A DNA stretch of 18,280 bases, taken from contig VSNJ01000078.1 in NCBI GenBank assembly GCA_009774235.1, positions 1 through 18,280 on the forward strand, read 5' to 3'. The position numbers were made by a program, and so were the translations under genes. Positions 1 through 8,326 of this stretch are shown here, piece after piece. The DNA comes from Lachnospiraceae bacterium. Lineage in GTDB: Bacteria; Bacillota; Clostridia; Lachnospirales; Lachnospiraceae. The notes beneath the pieces are model-generated. The model was not told the DNA's origin and ran no database searches. It saw only the letters and a list, made by a program, of their open reading frames with translations. The stretch's first letter is position 1, and every line of letters starts with the position of its first letter.

Positions 1-112
1 AATATATACTATATATTATATTTTGTTACATAAAGAATGGTTTTGGAATATTCCTTTTAATCTTTATAGTAATATTTTCCAGTTTATTTATGTACATTTG
101 GTTTATATGCAA

Positions 113-149
113 ATTGTGTTATATTACCATCTGTACAATATAAAGATAA
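113..149 (+). promoter_or_regulatory. Promoter-like element, copy 1 of a dispersed repeat
   Basis: This stretch upstream of the rhomboid gene reads TTGTGT, a 17-nt spacer, then AATATA, with an overlapping TATAAA. The spacer contains CCATCTGTA, and the flanks TTATATT and AATATAA form an inverted repeat around it. Nearly the same 37 bases recur at 5913-5949. Its position about 125 bases before the rhomboid start fits a promoter or operator. The -35 and -10 matches are only moderate, so the promoter role is an inference. The rest of 1-274 is AT-rich with no credible gene. It holds a short palindrome, GGAATATTCC, at 45-54. Confidence 0.4.
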
Positions 150-274
150 CTGGAAATAAGTATAAAATTTTATTGTGGAAAACAAAAATTTTCGAAATGA
201 AGTGCCTTTTAATGGATTATTTCCATATTTTTTGTTAAAATAGTTTCTGGCGCATTAAAAGAATGGAGGAATGT

Positions 275-1342
275 ATGTATAATGAAATTAAATTTATATT
301 CAGCCATATGGGCTATGAACCCCTTAAACTGAATGTAGAAGAGCCACATGTAAACATAAAGCTGGTTAGAAAAGAAACAGATAATAATACAGAGGGATAT
401 GTTATAGTTACATTAGATGAAACCTCTGGTATAAGGTACACCATAGAACAATTCAGGAATATATCCATGCAAACCCGGAATTTCCTTATGCAGAAAGACT
501 GTTATTTGTACCACTTCTTGTATATTTTTATCAGCAATAACAATAAGCCGCCATTTAACCCAGAAGATATAGATGGATGTTTCTGGCATATAATACCTGG
601 ACAAGCAGGACCAGCCATATATGGAAACATGCTGCCAATGTATGAAGGTCTTAAACACCCAATAGAAGAATATCTGGTTTCCATTACACATAATACAGAT
701 GGTAATTGCAGACAGTATAATAATAACCAGAAGTTAAATACATGCTTTACAGCAGCCAATGTATCTATTATTATAATAAACGTTATTATTTTTATCCTGA
801 CAGATTTTTTAAGCTTTCCTGCCAACGGAATACCATTTATAGATAAAGGCTCATTATCATGGGATATGGTTATAAACCATCACCAGTATTACAGGATTAT
901 TACAAGTATGTTTCTTCATCTTGGACCATCACATATTTTTAATAATATGCTTGTATTATTATTTATTGGAAGTTATATTGAACAGTATCTTGGGAGAATT
1001 TGGTACCTTATTATCTATTTTTTATCAGGTATTATTGCAGGGTGTACCTCAATAGTTTATAATATGATGCAATATAACTATACAGAATCTGTTGGCGCTT
1101 CTGGAGCAGTCTTTGGCATTATAGGCGCTTTATTATGTATATTGGCTGTAAGGCATCACCAGTCACATGACCTTGATTTCCGGCGTGTATTATTTATGGC
1201 ATTTATAATACTGTATGGAGGATTTACAAGCCAGGGTATTGATAATGCCGCCCATATAGGCGGTTTTGCTGGAGGTATAGCCGTCACTCTGGTAATACTG
1301 GGTATCAATAGTAATTTTAAGAGAAAGGCAGGAACAAATTAA
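275..1342 (+). CDS. Rhomboid family intramembrane serine protease with soluble N-terminal domain
   Basis: This is an integral-membrane serine protease that should cleave membrane-anchored substrates within the bilayer. The 355-residue protein has a soluble N-terminal region of about 155 residues, then a hydrophobic segment near 157-180 and a polytopic rhomboid core. The core carries the oxyanion-region HxxxN motif (H220, N224), the catalytic serine in GASGAVFG (S276) and the catalytic histidine in NAAHIGG (H327), so it looks active. I chose the ATG at 275 because GGAGG at 265-269 lies five bases before it; the in-frame ATG at 263 overlaps that ribosome site. The stop overlaps the next start by one base (TAATG), so the two genes are coupled. 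The substrate is unknown. The N-terminal domain is not one I recognise. Confidence 0.93.
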   Translation: MYNEIKFIFSHMGYEPLKLNVEEPHVNIKLVRKETDNNTEGYVIVTLDETSGIRYTIEQFRNISMQTRNFLMQKDCYLYHFLYIFISNNNKPPFNPEDIDGCFWHIIPGQAGPAIYGNMLPMYEGLKHPIEEYLVSITHNTDGNCRQYNNNQKLNTCFTAANVSIIIINVIIFILTDFLSFPANGIPFIDKGSLSWDMVINHHQYYRIITSMFLHLGPSHIFNNMLVLLFIGSYIEQYLGRIWYLIIYFLSGIIAGCTSIVYNMMQYNYTESVGASGAVFGIIGALLCILAVRHHQSHDLDFRRVLFMAFIILYGGFTSQGIDNAAHIGGFAGGIAVTLVILGINSNFKRKAGTN

Positions 1343-2340
1343 TGATAAAGGTAAATATTTATTATGGTGGCAGGGGGCTTATTGAAGACCCTGCTAACTA
1401 TGTAATGAATAAATTAATACAGGTTCTTGAAGAATTAAATATACAAGTAAAAAAATACAATTTATATGAGGATATACGTGGAATTTCTGTACTGCCCAAA
1501 ACACTTAAAAACACAGATGCCGTAATACTTGTGGCTTCTATAGAATGGCTTGGCATTGGAGGCCTGCTCCAGCAGTTCCTTGATTCATGCTGGCTGTATG
1601 GTGATAAAGAAACCCTTAAACGGTTATATATGATGCCTGTTGCTATATCTACAACATATGGTGAAAAAGAAGCATATACTACACTTATTAAAGCATGGGA
1701 ACTTCTTGGTGGTAAACCTTGCGATGGAATAAGTGCTTATGTAAATAATACTGTTGACTTTGAAACTAATTCTAATTATGCATACCTTATAGAGAAGAAA
1801 GCAGAGAATTTTTACAGGACTTTTTCTAAGAAAATAATATCATTCCCTTCAAGTACCAATGCTGTACTTGATAATGTTGCACAGCCTAAGTCCATGAACC
1901 TGACACCACAGGAAAGTGAACAGCTCTCAATGTACGTTTCAAATGATAAATATGTAAAAAAACAAAAAGCAGATATAGAAGAACTTTCACAAATGTTCAG
2001 AGGGCTTATGGGAGATGAAGCCCCTTCCTCCAAAGGCACATATATAGAAACACTTGAAAGCCATTTCCATGCTGTACCTGATATTACACTAGCATTCTCT
2101 ATAGAAATAACAGATAAAAATAATAACCTGGTTATAGAAATTGAAAATGGTGCACTTAAATGTTACTATGGCCAGAAAGACCACGTTAACGTAAAAATTA
2201 AAACATCTTCTGCTGTACTTGACAAAATATTTGCTGGCGAAAGAACTTTGCAAGGTACATTTATGGCAGGTGAACTAACAGCTAAAGGTGATTTTAAAAT
2301 ACTGCGGATGTTTGATTCTTTATTCCAGTTTAAAAGGTAA
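1342..2340 (+). CDS. Flavodoxin-like NAD(P)H-dependent oxidoreductase fused to an SCP2 domain
   Basis: The 332-residue protein has two parts. Residues 1 to about 165 resemble the flavodoxin-like/NADPH-dependent FMN reductase family: an opening beta strand, a conserved VASIEWLGIGG segment near the flavin site, and an ISTTYGEKEA loop. Residues from about 232 to the end resemble a sterol-carrier-protein-2 lipid-binding domain, with an acidic beta strand pattern and the closing segment GTFMAGELTAKGDFKIL. A charged linker joins them. The start is fixed by the TAATG overlap with the rhomboid gene, which implies coupled translation and a shared role, perhaps at the membrane. The pairing of a flavin domain with a lipid-carrier domain suggests redox work on a hydrophobic molecule, but the substrate cannot be read from sequence. 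Confidence 0.8.
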   Translation: MIKVNIYYGGRGLIEDPANYVMNKLIQVLEELNIQVKKYNLYEDIRGISVLPKTLKNTDAVILVASIEWLGIGGLLQQFLDSCWLYGDKETLKRLYMMPVAISTTYGEKEAYTTLIKAWELLGGKPCDGISAYVNNTVDFETNSNYAYLIEKKAENFYRTFSKKIISFPSSTNAVLDNVAQPKSMNLTPQESEQLSMYVSNDKYVKKQKADIEELSQMFRGLMGDEAPSSKGTYIETLESHFHAVPDITLAFSIEITDKNNNLVIEIENGALKCYYGQKDHVNVKIKTSSAVLDKIFAGERTLQGTFMAGELTAKGDFKILRMFDSLFQFKR

Positions 2341-2359
2341 TGCAAATGCATTACCTTTT
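2332..2359 (+). terminator. Intrinsic terminator-like hairpin after the oxidoreductase gene
   Basis: Two 13-base arms, AAAAGGTAATGCA and its exact reverse complement, are separated by two bases. The left arm includes the stop codon of the oxidoreductase gene. The right arm ends in TTTT followed by AGTTATTT, a reasonable U-rich tail on the + strand. The hairpin also sits just beyond the last - strand ORF (ending 2362), so it may stop transcription from both sides. Confidence 0.75.
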
Positions 2360-2361
2360 AG

Positions 2362-2583
2362 TTATTTAAGTATTCTGATATCCATGCCAAATAGCTCTAA
2401 ATTAATGCTTTTTCCATTTATAATTACTTCTTGTTTAGAAACAGTATTATTAAACACAAACTGCCATACTTTACATTCTTTATTTTCTGCACTGTATCTG
2501 CACTGTGTGCTACAGCCTGCCTTTCCGTAAAATTTATCCTTATAGAAACACAATAAACTTGCCCGCTGGAAGACAGTAACCAC
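2362..2583 (-). CDS. Candidate small cysteine-containing protein downstream of uvrB
   Basis: I do not recognise this 73-codon ORF. It would begin with GTG at 2583; AGGAG overlaps that start directly, which is too close for a normal ribosome site, so the start is doubtful. Notable content is a GCSTQC motif with a further Cys ten residues on, and a mixed polar and hydrophobic tail. The same frame is open all the way back to the uvrB stop codon (2617-2619), about 84 codons without a stop. That is unusually long for non-coding DNA this AT-rich. It may be a real small gene in the uvrB transcript, a decayed gene, or chance. Confidence 0.35.
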   Translation of the reverse strand: MVTVFQRASLLCFYKDKFYGKAGCSTQCRYSAENKECKVWQFVFNNTVSKQEVIINGKSINLELFGMDIRILK

Positions 2584-2616
2584 TCCTACAGGCCAAGGCG
2601 TGTCTGGAACTGCTTT

Positions 2617-4602
2617 TTATTTACTATCTGCAATACTTTTCTTTATCTCTATTATCTGGTCACGTAGCTGTGCCGCAAGTTCAAAGTTTAGTTCTGCTGC
2701 TGCAGTGTTCATTTTCTTTGAAAGCTTCTGTACAAGTTTTTCAAGTTCCTGTACACTCATTGATTCTATGTCTTTGCTAATTCCTTCTGGACCACTCTCT
2801 ATTTTCTTAGATATACTTATAAGGTCACGTACTGCCTTTTTTATAGTCTGTGGTGTTATACCATTTTTAGTATTATATTCCTGCTGTATTTTACGCCTTC
2901 TGTTTGTTTCATCTATTGCCTTACGCATAGAATCTGTAATTGTATCTGCATACATAATAACACGCCCGTCTGAATTACGTGCTGCACGTCCTATTATCTG
3001 CACAAGGGATATTTCTGAACGCAGAAACCCCTCTTTATCTGCATCAAGAATTGCAACAAGAGCTATTTCAGGAATGTCGAGCCCTTCCCTTAGAAGATTA
3101 ATACCTACAAGTACATCAAACACATCCATACGCATGTCCCTGATAATCTCTGAACGTTCAAGCGTATCTATATCTGAATGAAGGTATTTTACCCTTATCC
3201 CAACCTCTTTAATATAATCTGTTAAATCTTCTGCCATACGCTTTGTAAGCGTATTAACCATAACTTTATTACCTGCATCTATAGTCTTTCTTATCTCTGT
3301 AACCAGGTCATCAATTTGTCCCTCCACAGGCCTTACAGATATTTCTGGGTCTAAAAGCCCTGTAGGCCTTATTATCTGCTCTGCCCTTGCAAGTTCATGT
3401 TCCTTTTCATATACATTAGGGGTTGCAGATACAAAAAGCATCTGGTTTATATGTGATTCAAACTCCTCAAAGTTTAAAGGCCTGTTATCAAGTGCAGATG
3501 GCAGCCTGAAACCATAATCAACAAGTGTATTTTTCCTTGACCTGTCACCTGCAAACATTCCCCTTACCTGAGGAACCGTTATATGTGACTCATCAACTAT
3601 AATAAGGAAATCATCTGGAAAATAATCCATTAATGTATGAGGGGTTTCCCCTTCCTTAAGTCCTGCCAGATGCCTTGAATAATTCTCTATTCCTGAGCAA
3701 AATCCTGTTTCCCTCATCATTTCTATATCAAAGTTAGTTCTCTCTGCAATTCTCTGTGCCTCCAGAAGCTTATCATTGCTTTTAAAAAAACGCACCCTCT
3801 CTTCCAGTTCCTGTTCAATCTCCTTTATTGCCCTTTCCATAGAATCATGGTCTACTACATAATGGGAAGCTGGAAATACAACCATATGGCCAAGTTCAGC
3901 TTTTACCTCCCCTGTAAGCACATCTATTTCAGTAATCCTGTCAACCTCATCACCAAAAAATTCTACCCTGAAAGCTTTGTCTGATTCAGACACAGGGAAT
4001 ATTTCAAGTACATCACCATGTGCCCTGAAAGTACCACGTTTAAAATCCATCTCATTACGTGTATATTGTATATCAACAAGCCTGCGCATAACATCATCAC
4101 GGTCTTTTTCCATTCCTGGCCTTAAAGAGACTGTCATATTCTGGTAATCAATAGGGCTTCCAAGTCCATATATACATGATACACTCGCAACTATAATAAC
4201 ATCCTTTCTCTCTGTAAGTGCAGCTGTAGCGGAATGTCTCAGCTTATCTATTTCATCATTTATAGAAGAATCTTTTTCTATATAAGTATCAGAAGAAGGT
4301 ACATATGCCTCTGGCTGGTAATAATCATAATAAGACACAAAATACTCCACTGCGTTCTCAGGGAACATCTCTTTAAATTCCCCATATAACTGGGCAGCAA
4401 GTGTTTTATTATGGGCTATGACAAGAGTGGGTTTCTGCAGTTCCTGGATAACATTCGCCATCGTAAATGTTTTACCGGAACCCGTAACTCCTAGTAAAGT
4501 CTGGAACTGGCTGCCTTCTTTGAAGCCCTTTACTAAAGCTTCAATAGCCTGCGGCTGGTCGCCTGTAGGCTTATAAGGAGCATTTAATTTAAATCCTGGC
4601 AT
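2617..4602 (-). CDS. uvrB: Excinuclease ABC subunit UvrB
   Basis: UvrB is the damage-verifying helicase-like subunit of nucleotide excision repair. It is loaded by UvrA and recruits UvrC for incision. The 661-residue length is normal. Visible features are the Walker A motif GVTGSGKT (residues 38-45), the aromatic beta-hairpin region YYDYYQPEAY that grips DNA (near residue 90 onward), the DESH helicase motif (residues 337-340), conserved C-terminal helicase motifs including QIIGRAARN, and a C-terminal UVR helical domain (about 624-657) that contacts UvrC. The start follows a GAGAGG ribosome site. No uvrA or uvrC is in the window, so it appears transcribed alone or with the small ORF after it. 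I saw no clear LexA box upstream. Confidence 0.98.
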   Translation of the reverse strand: MPGFKLNAPYKPTGDQPQAIEALVKGFKEGSQFQTLLGVTGSGKTFTMANVIQELQKPTLVIAHNKTLAAQLYGEFKEMFPENAVEYFVSYYDYYQPEAYVPSSDTYIEKDSSINDEIDKLRHSATAALTERKDVIIVASVSCIYGLGSPIDYQNMTVSLRPGMEKDRDDVMRRLVDIQYTRNEMDFKRGTFRAHGDVLEIFPVSESDKAFRVEFFGDEVDRITEIDVLTGEVKAELGHMVVFPASHYVVDHDSMERAIKEIEQELEERVRFFKSNDKLLEAQRIAERTNFDIEMMRETGFCSGIENYSRHLAGLKEGETPHTLMDYFPDDFLIIVDESHITVPQVRGMFAGDRSRKNTLVDYGFRLPSALDNRPLNFEEFESHINQMLFVSATPNVYEKEHELARAEQIIRPTGLLDPEISVRPVEGQIDDLVTEIRKTIDAGNKVMVNTLTKRMAEDLTDYIKEVGIRVKYLHSDIDTLERSEIIRDMRMDVFDVLVGINLLREGLDIPEIALVAILDADKEGFLRSEISLVQIIGRAARNSDGRVIMYADTITDSMRKAIDETNRRRKIQQEYNTKNGITPQTIKKAVRDLISISKKIESGPEGISKDIESMSVQELEKLVQKLSKKMNTAAAELNFELAAQLRDQIIEIKKSIADSK

Positions 4603-4949
4603 ATAAATCCCTCTCTTTCACAAAGAATAATAACTATTGTTAGCCATAAAATACATTTAATTTTCTGTTTTATTAACAAAATGGATGTTCTAAGTCCAAA
4701 AATACATATATGCAGTTTATACCTGTCCATTTACACATCACACTATAAAGGCTACACAGCTTGATATAAGGAGCTTATAATCCTTATTCATAACAGTCCT
4801 TGCAATTTATATCTGATGCTTATATCTTTATAGTATATCATTATATATAGAAAAAGTACAGTTAAAACCAAACATTTGAACGGTAATAACAATCCCTTAA
4901 AACATTTCATAATAAAGAAAGACTAAGTGTATTTAAACTTCCCGGTCTG
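4603..4949. other. Gene-free gap between uvrB and the DUF434 gene
   Basis: This gap lies between two - strand genes and should contain the end of the DUF434 transcript and the uvrB promoter. I see no credible coding frame. A 7-bp hairpin (ATAAGGA at 4766-4772, TCCTTAT at 4781-4787) is the only clear structure, and it lacks a U-tract on either strand. No convincing -35/-10 pair for uvrB stands out. Confidence 0.5.
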
Positions 4950-5654
4950 CTATAATGTAACATATGTATATCCTGGAAACTCTGTATCAATTATGCCCCT
5001 CACAAAGTTTATCCAGCTAATACACTTATCAAGTATAATTGCATCTCCGGTAATTACGTTGCCAAGACCAGATAACACAGAATCTACATTATTAATAACC
5101 TCTGTTTCAACTTCAAACCCATATCCAGAAAGTTCATGGTGTATACATGCCGCAAGACGTCCTGTATTAGAAACAGGTGCATCCATATAAAATACTGCTT
5201 TACTAATATTCATTCCTGAAAGTGCTTTCCCTGCCAGATGTATTGCCCCTGGCGTTTTATCTATCAGGCTGTAAGTCCCCCTAAGCCCTGCCAGGTCACG
5301 TACAGTCCCGTCCATACATTTCAATAAAGTAGTTCCTGAAAGCGCAATCTCTAATGTAATAATTGTATTAAACCCATCAATAAATACAACCTCACCATCT
5401 TCTAAAACGGTTTTACATTTTTGTGTCCGCAGTACAAGCTGTTCCTCTGGTGATACCATACGTGCAAGTGCAAGCCGTTGCCTTTCTGACAACATATAAT
5501 GGTTTCCAACAAATACAGATGCACTTTTCATATTATAACCATGGTTTAACAAATAATAAATATCATCCGCCGCTGCCCTTATACTGGTCATTGCCTTTTC
5601 ACTAAAATCCCGTTTATCATCTGGTACATACCCACGTCTCACTATCTTTCCCAT
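4950..5654 (-). CDS. DUF434 domain-containing protein
   Basis: The 234-residue protein belongs to a conserved, uncharacterised family (DUF434, with a C-terminal DUF5616-like part). The N-terminal signature is RGYVPDDKRDFSEKA followed by AADDIYYLLNHGY and NHYMLSERQRLALAR, which fits DUF434. The C-terminal half begins with VVFIDGFNTIITLEIALSG. An IDGFN-type strand end resembles the first acidic strand of NYN/PIN-like nucleases, and further acidic residues follow (IDKTPGAI, MDAPVSNTGR, ILDKC), so a nuclease or RNA-processing role is conceivable but unproven. The ATG at 5654 follows a GGGGGA ribosome site. It is divergent from the BlaI-type gene and separated from it by about 450 bases. Confidence 0.85.
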   Translation of the reverse strand: MGKIVRRGYVPDDKRDFSEKAMTSIRAAADDIYYLLNHGYNMKSASVFVGNHYMLSERQRLALARMVSPEEQLVLRTQKCKTVLEDGEVVFIDGFNTIITLEIALSGTTLLKCMDGTVRDLAGLRGTYSLIDKTPGAIHLAGKALSGMNISKAVFYMDAPVSNTGRLAACIHHELSGYGFEVETEVINNVDSVLSGLGNVITGDAIILDKCISWINFVRGIIDTEFPGYTYVTL

Positions 5655-6011
5655 AATTTCCCCCGTTCTATTTCCATATTCTTAATACAATATAAATTCC
5701 TGTTGTGTAACATTGCCAGCCTGCACTTCCAGCAAAACAACAGCTCCATATTATAAAAAATTATAATAATATATCCTAAGATATTTTATTATAACACTTT
5801 AATATTATTATTTACAGTTAATATGGATTTGAGTTTCCCAATTTTTTATTATAAAAATATTTTGGCTCTTGTATATTTTTATGTATGGAAAATATTTAAC
5901 TGTAACATTGGCATTGTGTTATATTGCCATCTGTACTATATAAAAATAAATAAAAACTATCCTTAGTTATGAATATTAACCTTTTATAGTACTAATAACC
6001 AGATTTTATAC
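5655..6011. other. AT-rich divergent intergenic region
   Basis: This is the space between the DUF434 start and the BlaI promoter. No plausible gene is present on either strand. It contains a second copy of the promoter-like repeat (5913-5949) and long A/T runs. The DUF434 promoter must lie here on the - strand, but I could not identify a convincing one. Confidence 0.5.
5913..5949 (+). repeat. Dispersed promoter-like repeat, copy 2
   Basis: This copy matches 113-149 over 37 bases with three differences I can see. It again has TTGTGT, a 17-nt spacer carrying CCATCTGTA, and here a TATATA hexamer in the -10 position. It lies about 100 bases upstream of the BlaI promoter. It could be a second promoter, a shared binding site, or a small dispersed repeat. 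Confidence 0.5.
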
Positions 6012-6040
6012 TTGACTTTTAGAGTGCAATATGCTATCCT
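6012..6040 (+). promoter_or_regulatory. Sigma-A promoter of the blaI/M56 operon
   Basis: TTGACT at 6012-6017 and TATCCT at 6035-6040 are separated by exactly 17 bases, a near-consensus sigma-A promoter. Transcription should start near 6047, inside the palindromic operator, leaving a leader of about 55 nt before the repressor start. Confidence 0.85.
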
Positions 6041-6070
6041 TAATTTAGAGTGCAATATGCACTCTAAATT
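6018..6070 (+). promoter_or_regulatory. Tandem operator for the BlaI-type repressor
   Basis: The 17-mer TTTAGAGTGCAATATGC occurs at 6018-6034 and again at 6044-6060, 26 bases apart. The first copy fills the spacer between -35 and -10. The second is the left side of a 29-bp palindrome at 6042-6070: 13-base arms around ATA, with core AGAGTGCA/TGCACTCT, covering the expected transcription start. BlaI/MecI repressors bind palindromes overlapping their own promoters, so this is very likely the autoregulatory operator. The specific sequence differs from the classical TACA/TGTA bla operator. Confidence 0.85.
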
Positions 6071-6100
6071 GCCATATTTATCTAAAAACGGAGGTGGTTT

Positions 6101-6478
6101 ATGTTACAGCAAGTTTCAGATTTTGAACTAGAATTAATGAAAATAATATGGGAAAATGGAGGAACTGCACTTTATTCAGAAATTACCACTGCACTGGATA
6201 AAAAAGGGCTTTCAACAACCAAAAATACTATTATCTCCCTTTTATCCCGGTTAGCTGGCAAAGGGTACCTGGCAACAAATAAAATTGGAAGACGTAATAA
6301 ATATACTGCGCTTGTTTCTGAAAAAGAGTACCAGGAAACACAGACAACTGCTTTTATTGACAGAATATATAAAGGCAATGTACAAGGACTGGTTTCTACC
6401 CTTATACAAAAAGAACTAATTTCAGAAGAAGATTATAAAGAACTTAGAAAATATTGGGAAGGTGGTGATAAAAGCTAA
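6101..6478 (+). CDS. BlaI/MecI/CopY-family transcriptional repressor
   Basis: This 125-residue winged-helix repressor matches the BlaI/MecI family in length and order: VSDFELELMKIIWENG at the N terminus, the recognition-helix region TTKNTIISLLSRLAGKGYL, the wing RRNKYTALVS, and a C-terminal dimerisation region ending in SEEDYKELRKYW. It should repress its own operon by binding the tandem operator just upstream and be inactivated by proteolysis after the partner M56 protein is triggered. GGAGG at 6090-6094 is well placed for the ATG. The stop overlaps the next start (TAATG), so repressor and sensor are made in a coupled ratio. Confidence 0.95.
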   Translation: MLQQVSDFELELMKIIWENGGTALYSEITTALDKKGLSTTKNTIISLLSRLAGKGYLATNKIGRRNKYTALVSEKEYQETQTTAFIDRIYKGNVQGLVSTLIQKELISEEDYKELRKYWEGGDKS

Positions 6479-8226
6479 TGTCTGGATTTATAAAAATACT
6501 TTTATCATTATCATGTTCAGGCACTTTTTTAATTATTATACTACTTCTACTTAAACCACTATATAAAAACAAACTAAGCCAGAAATGGCAATATTACATA
6601 TGGCTTGTAGTAATTGCCCGCCTGCTGCTGCCCTTTACAACAAAATATAATATTCTGGAAAACATATCTGGACAAATTTATTACATATTTATACAAACAA
6701 ATGAAAAAGAAAACATCCTGAAGCAAGACCAGCATTTTCCAGATAAAGCAACATCCAAAAACGTTAAAACTTCCACACCAGTTGCAAACCAGAAAGAGAA
6801 TAATATAAAAAAGCAGAACAATACAATAAATAATAACACCACTACCAGACAGATAATTAAACTCCTGATAGAAAATATTTTATTATTCCTTAAGAAAAAT
6901 ATTTTTTATATATGGATTATAACAACAGTATCACTTTTTATCCATAAAGTAACAATTTACCAGTGTTTTACCAGATACTTAAAAGCCAGCCAGGCTGAAA
7001 TATCTTCTTTGAATATCTGGGAACAGCTTGGAAACATGCTAGAAAAGTTACATATAAAAACAACAGTTAGCATTTATACTAACAGCATGGTCTCATCACC
7101 ACTTTTAATTGGCTTCTTCCATCCTTGTATAATACTGCCATCAGAAGAAATCCAGGATATAGATTTACAAAATACAATACACCATGAACTCATACACTTC
7201 ATACACAAAGATATGTTTTATAAATGGCTTGTACAACTTACAATATGCATACATTGGTTTAATCCTTTTGTATACTTAATTGCACGTGAAACTGGCAGGC
7301 TTTGTGAATTATCTTGTGATGAGGAGGTTATTAAAAAACTTGATGAAAAAGGAAAAAGAGAATATGGCAATACTCTTTTAAATATGGCAAATACAGAAAA
7401 AAAATTTAAAAATTCCATTGTATCTGTTACTTTAAATGAAGGCAAAAAATTATTAAAAGAAAGGCTTGATAAAATTATGGTATTTAAGAGAAAAACAATA
7501 ACACACACATGCCTGTCTATAGCATTAACACTGATATTGTGCACTACTGCAGCAACAACAGGGAATGCAAATATAACAAAAACTGGTACAAAGCAGATTA
7601 ATAAAGAGAATGCATATACCCAGACCAAAAACAGCAATAATACAACACAACAGAATAAAGATACTATTGACAGCCTTATATCAAAAGGCAGGGTAATATT
7701 TGATAATGGTATATACTATATACTATGTAACGGTGTTGATGTAAAAGACAAATCAAACGGAAGTGTTACTGATGGATGTATTGGCATCTCATTAGAACTA
7801 AAAAATGGAAGGTATTTATCTATTGCCCCTATAGATATAAAAAAAGATTTAGATGGGCTTACAGAATATGTAGAAAGAGTCTGTAATAATGAAATCAAAA
7901 AGAAAAACATTACTAAAGAAGAAGCAGGGCTTATGACAGGGCTTGCAAAAAAACTTGAAAAAGGCAATGGAAAAATAGATGAAATAACAGATATCTCCAT
8001 TGCCAGACAATACAAAAAATATGGTATTACAGAGAAAAATAATACATTCTATTATAAAAACAAACGTATACGTATATTTATTGATATAAGGGCAGACCAG
8101 TCTTTTGTAAGATTCAGCTATGATAAAAAAGGCACAGTGAATATAAAAATCACACGTAATAAAAAAGGTAAAATCTCAAATGTCAAATCTTTGTCAAAAA
8201 AAGAGGCAGATAAATATTTAACATAA
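6478..8226 (+). CDS. BlaR1-like M56 membrane metallopeptidase with non-canonical sensor domain
   Basis: The 582-residue protein should be the signal-transducing protease partner of the BlaI-type repressor. Membrane segments lie near residues 8-26, 38-54 and 135-155, with a last one near 339-360. The cytoplasmic M56 domain has the zinc motif HELIH (residues 236-240) and the downstream ELSCDEE segment (E277 to E283) supplying the third ligand. A polar Asn/Lys-rich stretch (about 72-125) separates membrane segments 2 and 3. The outer C-terminal part (about 360-582) has no SxxK, SxN or KTG, so it is not the penicillin-binding sensor of classical BlaR1. It ends with a segment of type YYKNKRIRIFIDIRADQSF followed by a Gly-Lys-rich beta pattern. 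The ligand is unknown; an envelope signal or antibiotic is plausible. Confidence 0.9.
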   Translation: MSGFIKILLSLSCSGTFLIIILLLLKPLYKNKLSQKWQYYIWLVVIARLLLPFTTKYNILENISGQIYYIFIQTNEKENILKQDQHFPDKATSKNVKTSTPVANQKENNIKKQNNTINNNTTTRQIIKLLIENILLFLKKNIFYIWIITTVSLFIHKVTIYQCFTRYLKASQAEISSLNIWEQLGNMLEKLHIKTTVSIYTNSMVSSPLLIGFFHPCIILPSEEIQDIDLQNTIHHELIHFIHKDMFYKWLVQLTICIHWFNPFVYLIARETGRLCELSCDEEVIKKLDEKGKREYGNTLLNMANTEKKFKNSIVSVTLNEGKKLLKERLDKIMVFKRKTITHTCLSIALTLILCTTAATTGNANITKTGTKQINKENAYTQTKNSNNTTQQNKDTIDSLISKGRVIFDNGIYYILCNGVDVKDKSNGSVTDGCIGISLELKNGRYLSIAPIDIKKDLDGLTEYVERVCNNEIKKKNITKEEAGLMTGLAKKLEKGNGKIDEITDISIARQYKKYGITEKNNTFYYKNKRIRIFIDIRADQSFVRFSYDKKGTVNIKITRNKKGKISNVKSLSKKEADKYLT

Positions 8227-8326
8227 ATCTGTCAAAAAACTTATAAACATCCATTATATATAATTACAGCACCAGAAAATATTTGAAATGGGATTCTACT
8301 AAATTAGAGAAAGGACTGGTACTACT

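Noticed and set aside
23..238. 71-codon + strand open frame before the rhomboid gene
   Set aside because: Starts at TTG without a ribosome site, has an AT-driven composition, and overlaps the conserved promoter-like repeat.
2600..3181. 193-codon + strand open frame within uvrB
   Set aside because: It is antisense to the strongly conserved UvrB sequence; its Ser/Ile-rich product is what the complement of this gene would give by chance.
4660..4700. LexA/SOS box before uvrB around GAACATCCATTT (- strand)
   Set aside because: Only one half of the Gram-positive GAAC-N4-GTTC pattern is present.
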